Assembly (NCBI GenBank): GCA_024684215.1
Contig: JAIKXH010000074.1
Location: forward strand, 1 to 32,133
DNA length: 32,133 nucleotides
Origin: Lachnospiraceae bacterium
Lineage (GTDB): Bacteria > Bacillota > Clostridia > Lachnospirales > Lachnospiraceae
Direction of reading: 5' to 3'
In this document: piece after piece, positions 1-9,500 of the stretch
Layout of the letters: each line of letters begins with the position of its first letter
Position numbering within the stretch: position 1 is the first letter of the stretch
Notes under the pieces: generated by a model
What the model saw: the letters and a program-made list of their open reading frames with translations, nothing else
What the model was told of the DNA's origin: nothing
Database searches by the model: none
Translations under genes and position numbers: made by a program

Positions 1-31
1 CCATTCTTCTTAATCTGATCTTAACTGACAT
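1..31 (-). CDS. rpsP: 30S ribosomal protein S16, N-terminal fragment
   Basis: Only the first ten codons are inside the window; the gene runs off the left edge. The ten residues read MSVKIRLRRM, which matches the conserved start of S16 (family pattern M-x-V-K-I-R-L-x-R-M). A strong ribosome binding site (GGAGG) sits about 8 bases before the ATG. S16 is a small-subunit assembly protein. The gene follows ffh by 80 bases, and ylxM-ffh-rpsP is a standard Firmicutes order, which supports the call despite the short fragment. Confidence 0.85.
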   Translation of the reverse strand, partial: MSVKIRLRRM

Positions 32-111
32 TTTTGTTTCCTCCATTAAATAAATTAAAGAATTGTATATATCATCATCATTCGCAAATTTAGCAAAATG
101 AAAATGTCTCA

Positions 112-1488
112 TTAAAAAGGTCTGCGGCCTCCGCCGAAACCGCCGAAGCCTCCAAGGCCGCCAAACATTCCTCGTCCGTGTTTGTTTCCGCCCATCTGCT
201 TCATCATTTTCTGGCTCTGTTCAAACTGTTTAACAAAGCGATTAACTTCAGCGATATCTACACCCGCGCCCTTTGCAATCCTGAATTTTCTTCTGGGATT
301 AAGGAGCTTGGGATTGCGTCTCTCCTGTGGGGTCATGGATAATACGATAGCTTCCATATGAGCCATCTTCTTTTCATCCACCATGCCCTCTATATCGGAG
401 GCTTTCATGCCCATTCCGGGGAGCATTCCCATGATTCCGGCAAGTCCGCCCATGTTTTTCATCTGCTTCATGCTTTCAAGATAGTCCTCAAAATCGAACT
501 GTCCTTTCTTCATGCGCTTAGCCATGTCACGGCTCTTGTCTTCATCTATATCAATGCTTTCCTGAGCTTTTTCAATCAGTGAAAGCACATCGCCCATTCC
601 AAGTATACGGCTTGCAATTCTGTCAGGGTGAAACTGCTCAAGATCGTCAAGCTTCTCACCCATGCCGCAATAGAATATCGGCTTACCGGTTACCGCTTTA
701 ATTGATAAAGCCGCACCGCCTCTGGTATCACCGTCAAGTTTGGATAAGATAACTCCGTCGACTCCTACCTTTTCATCGAATTCCTTGGCTACATTGACAG
801 CATCCTGACCTGTCATAGCGTCGACTACGAGAATGGTCTGATGAACATCAACAGTCTTTTTAATCTCTTCAAGCTCGGCCATCATGTCTTCATCAACATG
901 AAGTCTGCCTGCCGTATCTAAGATAACAACATTATGTCCGTTCTTCTCGGCATATTCAACTGCCTGCTTTGCGATAACCGGCGGCTTTACATCGCTTCCC
1001 AAAGAGAAGAAATCAACATCTACCGTCTCAGCATTTATACGTAACTGCTCTATAGCTGCAGGTCTGTATATATCACAGGCAACAAGAAGGCTCTTTTTGC
1101 CTTTATTTTTGAACCTCTTCGCCATCTTCGCGGTGGCGGTGGTTTTACCTGCACCCTGGAGGCCGGCCATCATAATTACTGTAATCGCTTTACCGGGCTT
1201 AAAGCTTACCTCATCGGTTTCACTGCCCATAATAGCAACAAGCTCATCATTAACAAGCTTGATAACTGTTTGAGCCGGATTAAGTCCGTTTAAAACATCA
1301 GTACCGACTGCTTTTTCTTCAGCAGTCTTAACAAATTGCTTAACTACCTTAAAGTTAACATCCGCTTCAAGCAAAGCCATCTTGACTTCCTTGAGAGCTG
1401 TCTTGACATCCTCTTCGGTAAGTTTCCCCTTGCCTCTAAGCTTTTTAAAAACATTTTGAAGTTTATCGGTTAAGCTTTCAAATGCCAA
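112..1488 (-). CDS. ffh: Signal recognition particle protein Ffh (SRP54 GTPase)
   Basis: The protein has 458 residues, normal for Ffh. It binds 4.5S RNA and signal sequences of nascent membrane proteins and docks with FtsY at the membrane. Domains in order: N helical bundle (about 1-95), G domain with P-loop GLQGAGKTT (109-117), DTAGR (191-195) and SKLD (249-252; the usual first residue is Thr), then a methionine-rich M domain (about 325-435) and a glycine-rich tail ending GGRRPF. The start is a TTG codon: the reading MAFESLTDKL matches the conserved Ffh N-terminus, and a GAGGAA ribosome binding site inside the last codons of ylxM is correctly spaced. One base separates the ylxM stop from this start, so translation is probably coupled. 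The codon choice is the only oddity. Confidence 0.97.
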   Translation of the reverse strand: MAFESLTDKLQNVFKKLRGKGKLTEEDVKTALKEVKMALLEADVNFKVVKQFVKTAEEKAVGTDVLNGLNPAQTVIKLVNDELVAIMGSETDEVSFKPGKAITVIMMAGLQGAGKTTATAKMAKRFKNKGKKSLLVACDIYRPAAIEQLRINAETVDVDFFSLGSDVKPPVIAKQAVEYAEKNGHNVVILDTAGRLHVDEDMMAELEEIKKTVDVHQTILVVDAMTGQDAVNVAKEFDEKVGVDGVILSKLDGDTRGGAALSIKAVTGKPIFYCGMGEKLDDLEQFHPDRIASRILGMGDVLSLIEKAQESIDIDEDKSRDMAKRMKKGQFDFEDYLESMKQMKNMGGLAGIMGMLPGMGMKASDIEGMVDEKKMAHMEAIVLSMTPQERRNPKLLNPRRKFRIAKGAGVDIAEVNRFVKQFEQSQKMMKQMGGNKHGRGMFGGLGGFGGFGGGRRPF

Positions 1489-1489
1489 A

Positions 1490-1837
1490 TTACAATTCCT
1501 CTAATATCTTATCAGCCAGCGATTTAATATCACTCAGGCTCTTAGCCAAATCCGTTTCCTTATTACCGGAATCGGATAAATCTTCAATTTGCTGTACTTT
1601 CTTTTTTATAGATACGAACTTCTCAACAAGATGAAGCTTGTCTTCATAGCCCTGAAGAATCTTTTCACACCTTTTAACAAGGTCATGTACACCCTGGCGG
1701 GTAATACCCTGTTCGGAAGCGACCTCCGAAAGTGACATATCTTCAAACACAAAGCTTTCGTATACAGCTCGTTGATGCTCTGTTAAAAGCTCTCCGTAAA
1801 AATCATATAATAAGGATTTCTCAAAAAGCTCATCCAT
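1490..1837 (-). CDS. ylxM: YlxM family helix-turn-helix SRP accessory protein
   Basis: The protein has 115 residues. Its N-terminal half resembles a sigma-70 region 4 type helix-turn-helix: LLTEHQRAVYESF, then LSEVASEQGITRQGVHDLVKR at about residues 36-56. The C-terminal half is charged and probably coiled coil. YlxM proteins are encoded next to ffh across Firmicutes and are linked to the SRP pathway. The tail LEEL ends one base before the ffh start and supplies its ribosome binding site. A promoter with an overlapping inverted repeat lies about 90-130 bases upstream, so ylxM-ffh may be transcribed as a separate regulated unit. The family call is firm; the molecular role is less settled. Confidence 0.93.
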   Translation of the reverse strand: MDELFEKSLLYDFYGELLTEHQRAVYESFVFEDMSLSEVASEQGITRQGVHDLVKRCEKILQGYEDKLHLVEKFVSIKKKVQQIEDLSDSGNKETDLAKSLSDIKSLADKILEEL

Positions 1838-1857
1838 AAATCTGCCTTTCTAAAATA

Positions 1858-1915
1858 CTCAATTCTCGCTTAATAAAGCGAGGGTTTTCTCTCACAGAGA
1901 TAAACAATTAGAAAA
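1858..1915 (-). promoter_or_regulatory. Hairpins in the 5' untranslated region of ylxM
   Basis: Reading toward ylxM there are two short inverted repeats: TCTC-TGTG-GAGA, then CTCGCTT-TATT-AAGCGAG (7-bp stem, tetraloop). The second is followed only by a broken T stretch (AATTGAGTATTTT), so it is a poor terminator. It may stabilise the message or be a weak attenuator. Function is inferred. Confidence 0.35.
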
Positions 1916-1927
1916 CAGCATACTAAA

Positions 1928-1970
1928 AGCGCACATATATTAAAATAATACATGTGCGCTAATATGTCAA
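1928..1970 (-). promoter_or_regulatory. Promoter of ylxM-ffh with overlapping 33-bp inverted repeat
   Basis: On the minus strand a perfect -35 box TTGACA (1965-1970) is followed after 17 bases by TATTTT (1942-1947), a sigma-A-like promoter pointing at ylxM. A near-perfect inverted repeat (1928-1960, 15-bp arms from AGCGCACAT to ATGTGCGCT, one mismatch, 3-base centre) covers the spacer and -10 region. It could be a repressor operator, or a terminator for the upstream chemotaxis gene, since the minus-strand arm is followed by TTTT. The position on the promoter favours an operator; the two uses are not exclusive. Confidence 0.55.
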
Positions 1971-2010
1971 GTATTTTTTCTTTACAGTAAAGTATTTTTT
2001 CTTTACAGTA
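1969..2010. repeat. Two tandem copies of a 21-bp repeat upstream of the ylxM promoter
   Basis: The unit AAGTATTTTTTCTTTACAGTA occurs twice, back to back, at 1969-1989 and 1990-2010, with identical sequence. The junction creates the perfect odd palindrome CTTTACAGTAAAG (1980-1992). The array touches the -35 box of the ylxM promoter, so it may be an upstream binding site, or simply a recent duplication. Confidence 0.8.
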
Positions 2011-2099
2011 TAATATTTATCAGTCTCTATATGCAGTATATGGACTTTAAATTACATAAGCCTCATCGGTAACATATATTACCTGAAATTTTTAAAGCA

Positions 2100-4154
2100 T
2101 TAAAGCTTAAACTTATTTACGATATCGATAAGGTTATAAGCAGTTCTCTGCTGCTGCTGAGCCATATCAGCAACACTTTCAACAGCACTTGATACGCTGT
2201 TTACGGAATCGGTAATCTCAGCTGACTTGCTTGAAGTATCCTGAGTAGATTCGGCGATACTTGAAACAGCCTCATTAACCTCATTCATGGAATTACTGAT
2301 CATCTCAGTCATCTCATCGATCTGAGAAGCAAGTTTACCAAAGAGCTCTGCGTCTGCTCCATATTGATGTCCGACCTCCACGAAATTATCATAATCGGGA
2401 GTAACGGTCTCAGTTACAAATGAAAGAAGCTTATTGGATCCTTCAGCCATCTCAAGGAAAGCAGTCTGGATTTCATTGGTGGTTCCCTTAATCTTCTCAA
2501 CTGCATCTGCGGTCTCGGAAGCAAGCTTATTAATCTCCGAAGCAACAACCGCAAATCCTCTTCCTGCTTCACCTGCTCTTGCAGCCTCAATAGAAGCATT
2601 GAGTGAAAGAAGGTTAATCTGCTCTGCAATCTCGGAAATAGTAGAAGCAAGAGTATCGATCTCGTTGACAACCGCAACCTTTGCATTTGCTCTCTCAAGC
2701 TCTACTCTGCGAAGCTCTGCAATTGAAATAGCCTCGTCATGTGCCTTGCTGCTCTTTTCCTGAATTTCCTTTGCGCGCTTGGAAATACGGGTAACCTCAG
2801 CGTTAGTAGTCTCGGTCTCCTCAGCAAGTCCTCTTACAGATTCGTTAACATCGGCAACAGAAGCGCTAACCTGCTCGGTAGCTGCGCCGGTCATCATCAT
2901 AGCATCATTTACGACTGCCATATTCTCACGAATCTTCTCGAACTCAGCGTTGAGTTCCTCAGACATGGCTCCGAGAGTAGTTGATACATCATTAACATCA
3001 TGTGACTCTTTTGCAATACCCTGAATAATGGATTTATTGCTCTGGTACATATTATTGAGCGCATCACTTACTCTGCCCACCTCATCCTTTGATTTAACCT
3101 TAAGCGGATCGATGGTAAAGTCTCCGGAGGCAAGCTCTCCCGCAAATATGCTGACTCTGGCAAGCTGCTTTGTCATTGCATTGATTACAAAGAATATAAC
3201 AGCAGCTCCTATAAGCAGTGCTGCCACAAGGATGATAACCATAATATTCATCATCTTTTTAGTTTCAGACAAAAGCTCGTCGTCCTCAATCTGGAGCATT
3301 AGCTTCCAGTTAACCGCGGGCAATGTATCATAGAAAACATCATATTTCTTTGAACCGGCGGTATAGGTTGATGATCCTTCTTCATTAGCGATTACAGTCG
3401 CGCCAAGTTTAGAAAGTGAAGCATTGGTATCATCCAAAATATTTACACCGTTTGCAGCATTTTCCGGATCCTGCGAATAAAGATATACACCACTTGATGT
3501 GGTAAGCATTGCGGTACCGGTCTCTCCCATTTTGATATTTGCGGCAGCTGCCTCAATGGAGCCAAGCTGAATATCAACGGTAACACAACCAATAAAATCT
3601 CCCTTGTAGTTGAAAATAGGTGCAGAACATGTTGACATTACAGTTCCCGATACAGGATCATAGTAGGGGTCGGTAATAATTGCCTCAGAGGTGGTAATTC
3701 CCTTGGCATTAAGATAATACTCCTTCTCGAAGTAATTATAATCCTTATTACTGTACTCCCATGTAACATCTACACTATCGCCGTTTCTATAGTAGTACGG
3801 TCCATAAAAGCGCTTGTCGGGATCGGCTTTAAAAGGCTCAAACCAAATACCGGAACCTGAAATCATATCATTATCCTGAATGATAAATCCAAGCATTCTC
3901 TGGTAAGTTGACTCATTAGCTTTTACATAAACGGCACTAACACTTCTGGCAATATTTAGAGCAGTATAACGAATTACATCAAGATCTCCGTCCATCTCGT
4001 TGATGGCTGCCTGCAAAGTCTCATCCGCAATATCATTTGCTTGTTCAGTGATGATACTGTTACTCTCCTGTAAGGAAAATACAGCCATAAAGATAAGCAT
4101 AACAGCAAATAAAGGAAGAAGGCTGAGAAGCATTTTAGCTTTAATACTCTTCAT
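2100..4154 (-). CDS. Methyl-accepting chemotaxis protein with dCache-type sensor
   Basis: The protein has 684 residues and senses a small molecule outside the cell, passing the signal to CheA/CheW. Order: transmembrane helix 1 (about 8-28), a large extracellular region (30-300) with dCache/PDC features such as [21 protein letters not shown] and [11 protein letters not shown], transmembrane helix 2 (about 303-325), HAMP (about 327-380), then the cytoplasmic coiled coil. The CheA/CheW-binding hairpin tip reads [19 protein letters not shown] with GRGFAVVA after it. The ATG has a strong AGGAGG site. The gene stands alone between ylxM and ilvA, and the ligand cannot be told from the sequence. The C-terminus ([11 protein letters not shown]) shows no CheR-tethering pentapeptide. 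Confidence 0.95.
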   Translation of the reverse strand: MKSIKAKMLLSLLPLFAVMLIFMAVFSLQESNSIITEQANDIADETLQAAINEMDGDLDVIRYTALNIARSVSAVYVKANESTYQRMLGFIIQDNDMISGSGIWFEPFKADPDKRFYGPYYYRNGDSVDVTWEYSNKDYNYFEKEYYLNAKGITTSEAIITDPYYDPVSGTVMSTCSAPIFNYKGDFIGCVTVDIQLGSIEAAAANIKMGETGTAMLTTSSGVYLYSQDPENAANGVNILDDTNASLSKLGATVIANEEGSSTYTAGSKKYDVFYDTLPAVNWKLMLQIEDDELLSETKKMMNIMVIILVAALLIGAAVIFFVINAMTKQLARVSIFAGELASGDFTIDPLKVKSKDEVGRVSDALNNMYQSNKSIIQGIAKESHDVNDVSTTLGAMSEELNAEFEKIRENMAVVNDAMMMTGAATEQVSASVADVNESVRGLAEETETTNAEVTRISKRAKEIQEKSSKAHDEAISIAELRRVELERANAKVAVVNEIDTLASTISEIAEQINLLSLNASIEAARAGEAGRGFAVVASEINKLASETADAVEKIKGTTNEIQTAFLEMAEGSNKLLSFVTETVTPDYDNFVEVGHQYGADAELFGKLASQIDEMTEMISNSMNEVNEAVSSIAESTQDTSSKSAEITDSVNSVSSAVESVADMAQQQQRTAYNLIDIVNKFKL

Positions 4155-4178
4155 ATAAAAAACCTCCTAAATGTATAA

Positions 4179-4210
4179 TACAAATATTATACTTTAGAAG
4201 GTTTACATAT
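4179..4210 (-). promoter_or_regulatory. Likely promoter of the chemotaxis gene
   Basis: On the minus strand TAGACA is followed after 18 bases by TATAAT, with the AGGAGG ribosome binding site downstream. It lies just after the ilvA terminator, consistent with independent transcription of the chemotaxis gene. The -35 match is partial. Confidence 0.45.
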
Positions 4211-4216
4211 GTCTAT

Positions 4217-4253
4217 CAAAAACTTTCCTAATTATATAACCAGAAATTAGGAA
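4217..4253 (-). terminator. Intrinsic terminator of ilvA
   Basis: A perfect 9-bp stem (TTCCTAATT / AATTAGGAA) with an 11-base loop is followed on the minus strand by AGTTTTTG. It lies 34 bases after the ilvA stop and ahead of the chemotaxis promoter. Confidence 0.75.
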
Positions 4254-4286
4254 TAATTCTGTAAATTTATTGATTTCACCCTGCTT

Positions 4287-5510
4287 TTAGATGTTTGTAT
4301 GAACCAATTTCGGCTTATATCCCTCTTTTTCAAGAGCATCAATTATCTGATTTTTATGCTCAGTTCCAAACGCCTCAAGTGTAATACGAAGCTCAACTGC
4401 AGCATTTCTGTTAATTGAAACAAACTGATTATGCTCAAGTTTAATAACATTACCGTTAACACCCGCAATTATACCGGATACTCTTGAAAGTTCTCCGGGC
4501 TTATCGGGCAAAAGTACGGATACAGTAAAGATTCTGTCTCTTAAGATAAGGCCCTGCTGAACTACGGAACTCATTGTTATAACGTCCATATTTCCGCCGC
4601 TAAGGATTGATACGATTCTCTTGTCCTTTACATTAAGCTGTTTTAATGCAGCAACAGTCAAAAGTCCGGAGTTTTCAACAACCATTTTGTGATTCTCTAC
4701 CATATCGAGGAATGCAACTACAAGGTCCGCATCATCAACGGTTATTATATCATCGAGATTTTCCTTTAAATAAGGGAAAAGTTTGCTGCCCGGAGTCTTT
4801 ACGGCTGTACCGTCAGCTATAGTATTAACGCCGGGAAGCGTCACTACTTTTCCGGCTTCAAAAGACGCTTTCATACAAGCTGCGCCTGATGGTTCAACTC
4901 CGATAACTTTAATCTTTGGATTAAGGAGCTTAGCAAGTGTAGATACACCTGTTGCAAGTCCGCCGCCGCCAATGGGCACTAAAATATAATCTACCAGGGG
5001 AAGCTCTTTAACAATTTCCATTGCAATGGTACCCTGACCTGTGGCAACAGTTAAATCATCAAAGGGATGAACAAAGGTATATCCCTTTTCATCGGCCAGC
5101 TCATAGGCTTTAGCGCATGCTTCGTCATAGACATCACCGTGAAGAATAACTTCAGCGCCGTATCCCTTGGTCCTGTTTACTTTAATAAGAGGTGTTGTGG
5201 TAGGCATAACAATCGTAGCTTTCGCTCCGAAAGCTTTAGCTGCGTATGCCACACCCTGTGCATGGTTTCCGGCTGAAGCTGTAATAACGCCCTTGGCTCT
5301 TTCTTCTTCAGATAAAAGGCTCATCTTATAATATGCACCGCGGAGCTTATAAGCACCGGTATACTGCATATTCTCCGGCTTAAAGTAAACCTTGTTGCCA
5401 AATCTTGCACTGAAATATTCAGAATAAACAAGTTTTGTCTCGGAAGTAACTTTCTGTACAACTTCGGTTGCTTCTTCAAACGCGTCTAAAGTAAGCATTT
5501 CCTTTTTCAT
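4287..5510 (-). CDS. ilvA: Threonine ammonia-lyase (threonine dehydratase) with C-terminal ACT domain
   Basis: The protein has 407 residues. It is a PLP enzyme turning L-threonine into 2-oxobutanoate and ammonia, the first step to isoleucine. The PLP lysine is K55 in YKLRGA, substrate-loop residues ASAGNHAQG lie at about 78-86, and the phosphate-binding glycine loop GGGGLATG at 181-188. Residues about 325-405 form one ACT-like domain (FTVSVLLPDKPGELSRVSG), the short single-ACT architecture of about 400 residues rather than the 500-residue E. coli IlvA. That form can be either biosynthetic or catabolic. The gene is flanked by ftsY and a chemotaxis gene, not by other ilv genes, so its role is not fixed by context. 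It has its own terminator. Confidence 0.95.
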   Translation of the reverse strand: MKKEMLTLDAFEEATEVVQKVTSETKLVYSEYFSARFGNKVYFKPENMQYTGAYKLRGAYYKMSLLSEEERAKGVITASAGNHAQGVAYAAKAFGAKATIVMPTTTPLIKVNRTKGYGAEVILHGDVYDEACAKAYELADEKGYTFVHPFDDLTVATGQGTIAMEIVKELPLVDYILVPIGGGGLATGVSTLAKLLNPKIKVIGVEPSGAACMKASFEAGKVVTLPGVNTIADGTAVKTPGSKLFPYLKENLDDIITVDDADLVVAFLDMVENHKMVVENSGLLTVAALKQLNVKDKRIVSILSGGNMDVITMSSVVQQGLILRDRIFTVSVLLPDKPGELSRVSGIIAGVNGNVIKLEHNQFVSINRNAAVELRITLEAFGTEHKNQIIDALEKEGYKPKLVHTNI

Positions 5511-5669
5511 TTTTCCATCCTCTTCCCGGAGCTTTTATTTCTCCAAAATTCGATTATTATGTATTTGTAAATAGCATATTTGTTTTATATGCTTATATAC
5601 ATCACAGCGACGGGTATAACATGATTCGCACCTCGCACATTGTGAGGCCGCCGCGTAACTGATATCAGA

Positions 5670-6590
5670 TTAGTTAAATATTGCTTCAACAAATGCATCG
5701 GAATCAAATTTCTGGAGATCATCGATTCCTTCGCCGACTCCGATGTATTTAACGGGAATATCAAGTTCAGATTGAATAGCCACTGCAATACCACCCTTTG
5801 CGGTACCGTCCATTTTGGTAAGAACAATACCTGTAAGCGGGGCTACCTCAGAAAATTCCTTTGCCTGAACAAGAGCATTCTGACCTGTGGTTCCATCCAA
5901 TACAATAAGGTTTTCTCTGTGAACATCAGGAAATTCCCTAGAAATGATCTTGTCCATTTTACGGAGCTCTTCCATAAGGTTTTTCTTGTTATGGAGTCGT
6001 CCCGCCGTATCGATTAAAAGAATATCCACGTTTCTGGCCTTGCAGGCTGAAACAGCATCGAATACAACGCTTGCGGGGTCCGCACCGTTAACGCTTCCGA
6101 CAATGCCGACATCAGCGCGCTTTGCCCATACTTCAAGTTGTTCTCCTGCAGCAGCTCTGAACGTATCGGCAGCTGCGATAAGAACTTTTTTACCTTCAGC
6201 CTTAAACTTCGATGCAAGCTTTCCGACGGTTGTCGTCTTTCCAACACCGTTAACTCCGATAACCATCACAATGGATTTTTCAGTCTCAAATTTATATTCT
6301 GCCTCACAGACAGCCATATGTTCTTTGATGGTCTCTTTTAAAATCTCACGGCATTCTTCCGTCTTTTTCAGATGATCTTTTTTAACTCTTGCTTTAAGAT
6401 TATCAAGTATATTCTCAGTGGCGGTTACACCGATGTCCGCCATAATAAGAATCTCCTCAAGTTCCTCATAAAAATCATCGTCAATTTCAGAAGAAGTAAA
6501 GGCATTATTTAAACTTTTTACAAAACTGTCTCTGGTTTTTGTAAGTCCGGCTTTCAAACGGCCGAAAAAGCCACTCTTGTTTTCTTCCAT
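5670..6590 (-). CDS. ftsY: Signal recognition particle receptor FtsY
   Basis: The protein has 306 residues, a compact NG-only FtsY without the long acidic A domain of E. coli. It is the membrane-associated GTPase that receives the Ffh-ribosome complex. The N domain spans about 20-95; the G domain has GVNGVGKTT (112-120), DTFRAAAGEQL (142-152), DTAGR (194-198) and TKMD (258-261). The N-terminus (SGFFGRLKAGLTKTRDSF) is a basic amphipathic stretch suited to lipid contact. Its ATG follows the smc stop codon with no spacer, so translation is likely coupled to smc. The partner ffh lies about 4 kb downstream, beyond two inserted genes. Confidence 0.97.
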   Translation of the reverse strand: MEENKSGFFGRLKAGLTKTRDSFVKSLNNAFTSSEIDDDFYEELEEILIMADIGVTATENILDNLKARVKKDHLKKTEECREILKETIKEHMAVCEAEYKFETEKSIVMVIGVNGVGKTTTVGKLASKFKAEGKKVLIAAADTFRAAAGEQLEVWAKRADVGIVGSVNGADPASVVFDAVSACKARNVDILLIDTAGRLHNKKNLMEELRKMDKIISREFPDVHRENLIVLDGTTGQNALVQAKEFSEVAPLTGIVLTKMDGTAKGGIAVAIQSELDIPVKYIGVGEGIDDLQKFDSDAFVEAIFN

Positions 6591-9500
6591 TTATGCGTCC
6601 AAATCTTTCTCAATAAGGTTAACGGATACAAGGGTTGAAACTCCCTTTTCCTGCATAGTAATACCATAAAGTCTGTCGACGTTTTCCATTGTACCACGTC
6701 TATGGGTAATTACAATAAACTGGGTATGCTTTGTAAGCTTGTGCAGATACTTTGCAAATCTTCCTACGTTTGAATCATCAAGGGCCGCCTCAATCTCATC
6801 AAGCAAACAGAAAGGTGAAGGCTTTAGGTTCTGAATCGCAAACATAAGAGCTATGGCAGAAAGCGCCTTCTCTCCACCGGAAAGCTGCATCATGTTCTGA
6901 AGTTTTTTTCCCGGGGGCTGAGCTATGATCTTAATTCCGGCCTCCAGGATATCCTCTTCTTCCATAAGCTCCAAAGTACCTTTTCCGCCTCCAAAGAGCT
7001 CTTTGAATACTCTGTCATACTCTTCACTGATTTCCTTGAACTTCTCGGTAAACTGCTTGCGCATCGCGCTGTCAAGTTCCGCAATGATATCCTTTAAAGT
7101 CTCTGCCGCCTGAACAAGGTCTGTCTGCTGGGTCTTCATAGTATTGTAACGTTCGGAAATCTCTTTATATTCCTCAATGGCATTAACGTTTACATCGCCA
7201 AGACGTTTAATCTTGTCTTTGACCTCGGCAATGTCTCTCTTCATAACAACAAGGTCGGTCATAGACTCGTCCCTGATGTTTGCGGCAGCAGAAAGAGTGA
7301 TCTCATATTCATCCCACATATAATTAATGTGGCTCTCAATCGACTCTTCACATTTTTCTTTCTGCGCGTTAAGCCTGAACACTTCCTTATCAAGTGAAGC
7401 CATTCTTTCACTGAGCGCTTCTCTGTCTTCAAAGAATGTCTTTTGCTTAGCCGAAAGCTCAGCTTTCTTTTTCAGATTTTCCTGCATTTTGGTCTGCTGT
7501 GACTCTGCAACGGAATAGGATTTCTCAATCGTCTCCTCAATAAGCGCAATATTTTCCTTATTTTCCTTAACCATCTCGGCATTGGAATTAAGGGCGTTAA
7601 CTACAGCAGCGAGTTCCTCTTCTGACTTTGCAAGCTCAGAATCGATACGGTCAAGGTTAGCCTGCTTAAAGCCGATGGCCTGACGCATCTTGGAAACCTC
7701 AACCTCCCAGGCATTAACCTTTGCGGCAGCCTCAGTCTCTTCTTTGTGCTTATCTTCGAGGATCTTATTTAATTCATTTACCTTTTCCTGAGTAATCTTT
7801 TCAAGCTCTTCACTTGCGGCAAGCTCATCCTTTGCGGATTCTCTGCCCTCAATAATTTCAGAAAGCTGAGCCTCTATAGACTGCTGTTCCTGACTTAAGT
7901 TAAGAGCATTCTCTGTCTCTTCCTCCATACGCTCTCTTGCGGATGAAAGGTTGATTCTTGCTGTGTTTTGCTTGATTGTAAGGTCTGATATCTCAAGCTT
8001 AATATGCTCAAGTTCTGTTCTCTTTTCGGTACGCTTGTCTCTGAGTTCATTTACAAGCTTATCGCCGGACTCAATATCTTTTTCAAGCTTGGCAACGCTC
8101 TTTTCAAGGTCAGAGATTTCACGCCTCTTTCCGAGGAAATTCGTATTATTTTTAAATGAACCTCCGGAAATGGCTCCGCCCGGAGCAAGCAGTTCGCCCT
8201 CGAGAGTAACCATACGGATAGTGTAATTATATTTTCTGGCAATCTTTGTTGCATTATCAACAGTATCGACTACAACAAATCTTCCTAAAAGGCTTTCCGC
8301 AATCTTTTCATAAGCTTTATCTGTGTCGACAAGTGTATGAGCAAGACCGAGCACACCTTTTTCATTAAGAACATCTATAGCCTTGATCTGCTGAGGATTT
8401 GTAACCGCATCCATAGGAAGGAAAGTAGCTCTTCCAAGTTTCCCTTCCTTAAGGAAACCAATTAGCTTTTTAGCAGTCTCTTCATCCTTTGTAACGATAT
8501 TTTGGATGTTTCCTCCGAGAGCGGTTTCTATCGCAGTCTCATATTTTTTATCAACTTTAATAATATCTGCAACAACGCCGACAATACCCTTAAAGCGATC
8601 CTTTTGCTCCATTACTTTCTTAACGGAGCCGCCGTAGCCTTCATATCTCTCGGCAATGTCAAGAAGTGTTTGCAGTCTGGTCTTTTCCTGATGATAAGTA
8701 TTTTGATCCTGTCTTAATTTATCATCGGTTTTATTTATATTGCTGCGAAGCTCTTCAATCTCGGCTTCAACCTCTTTTTCAGATTTCTGTTTTGCCGAGA
8801 TTTCGTTTGTAGCCTCCTCAAAAGCAGTCTCTAATGCCTTGATGGATTCTTTTCTCTCTTCCTCGTCGCTCTTAACACGCAAAATACGAGAATTGAGTTC
8901 AGCTTTTCTGACATTGATCTGCTCATTCAAAGAGTCAAAGCGGCTCATCTTTGCCTTAATTGTGGAACGTGAATTAAGCTCACCGATGATTGTATTTTTG
9001 CCCTCTTCTATTTGCTTATTTAATTCTTCTATTTCTGACTGAACAGCAGCTAAAGCATCGGAAAGCTCCTTAGCTGTTTTTTCGGTCTCGGCTGCCTGTT
9101 CATCGGCATCCTTGTTATCATTAATGATTTTTTCTCTCTCAGCCTTGCGCTCTTTGATCTCTTCATTTATGGCGTTTTGTCTGTCGAGATAATAAGCATC
9201 GGAATCGCCTGCTGATCTGATCTTTTCTTTTAAAAGCTCAATCTGGCCTTCCAAACGGCTTCTGTTTAAATCTGTATTTGAAAGCTCATTTCTCGCATCT
9301 TCGATTTCCTTATCAAGGCCGGAAATCTCTTCCTGCATGCGATCGTACTCTTCCTTAACACCGTCATATTTTTCTTTGACATCAGCCAAATCACCGCCGG
9401 CAAGACTAAGCTTTTCCTCGGCATCGATAAGCTTATTTTTAAGGCTTTCGTGCTCAAGCAAAAAAGCGTTGACATCCAAAGTCTTTAAAGTGTCTTTATA

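Noticed and set aside
2739..3333. Several plus-strand open frames opposite the chemotaxis gene
   Set aside because: They are antisense to a well-conserved gene, have no ribosome sites and resemble no known protein.
5630..5671. Palindromes CTGATATCAG and CCTC-CACA-TGTG-GAGG after ftsY
   Set aside because: No T run follows on the minus strand, so they are not an intrinsic terminator, and no other role is supported by the sequence.
6925..9042. Serine-rich plus-strand open frames opposite smc
   Set aside because: They arise from the antisense of coiled-coil coding sequence rich in Glu and Lys codons; not genes.
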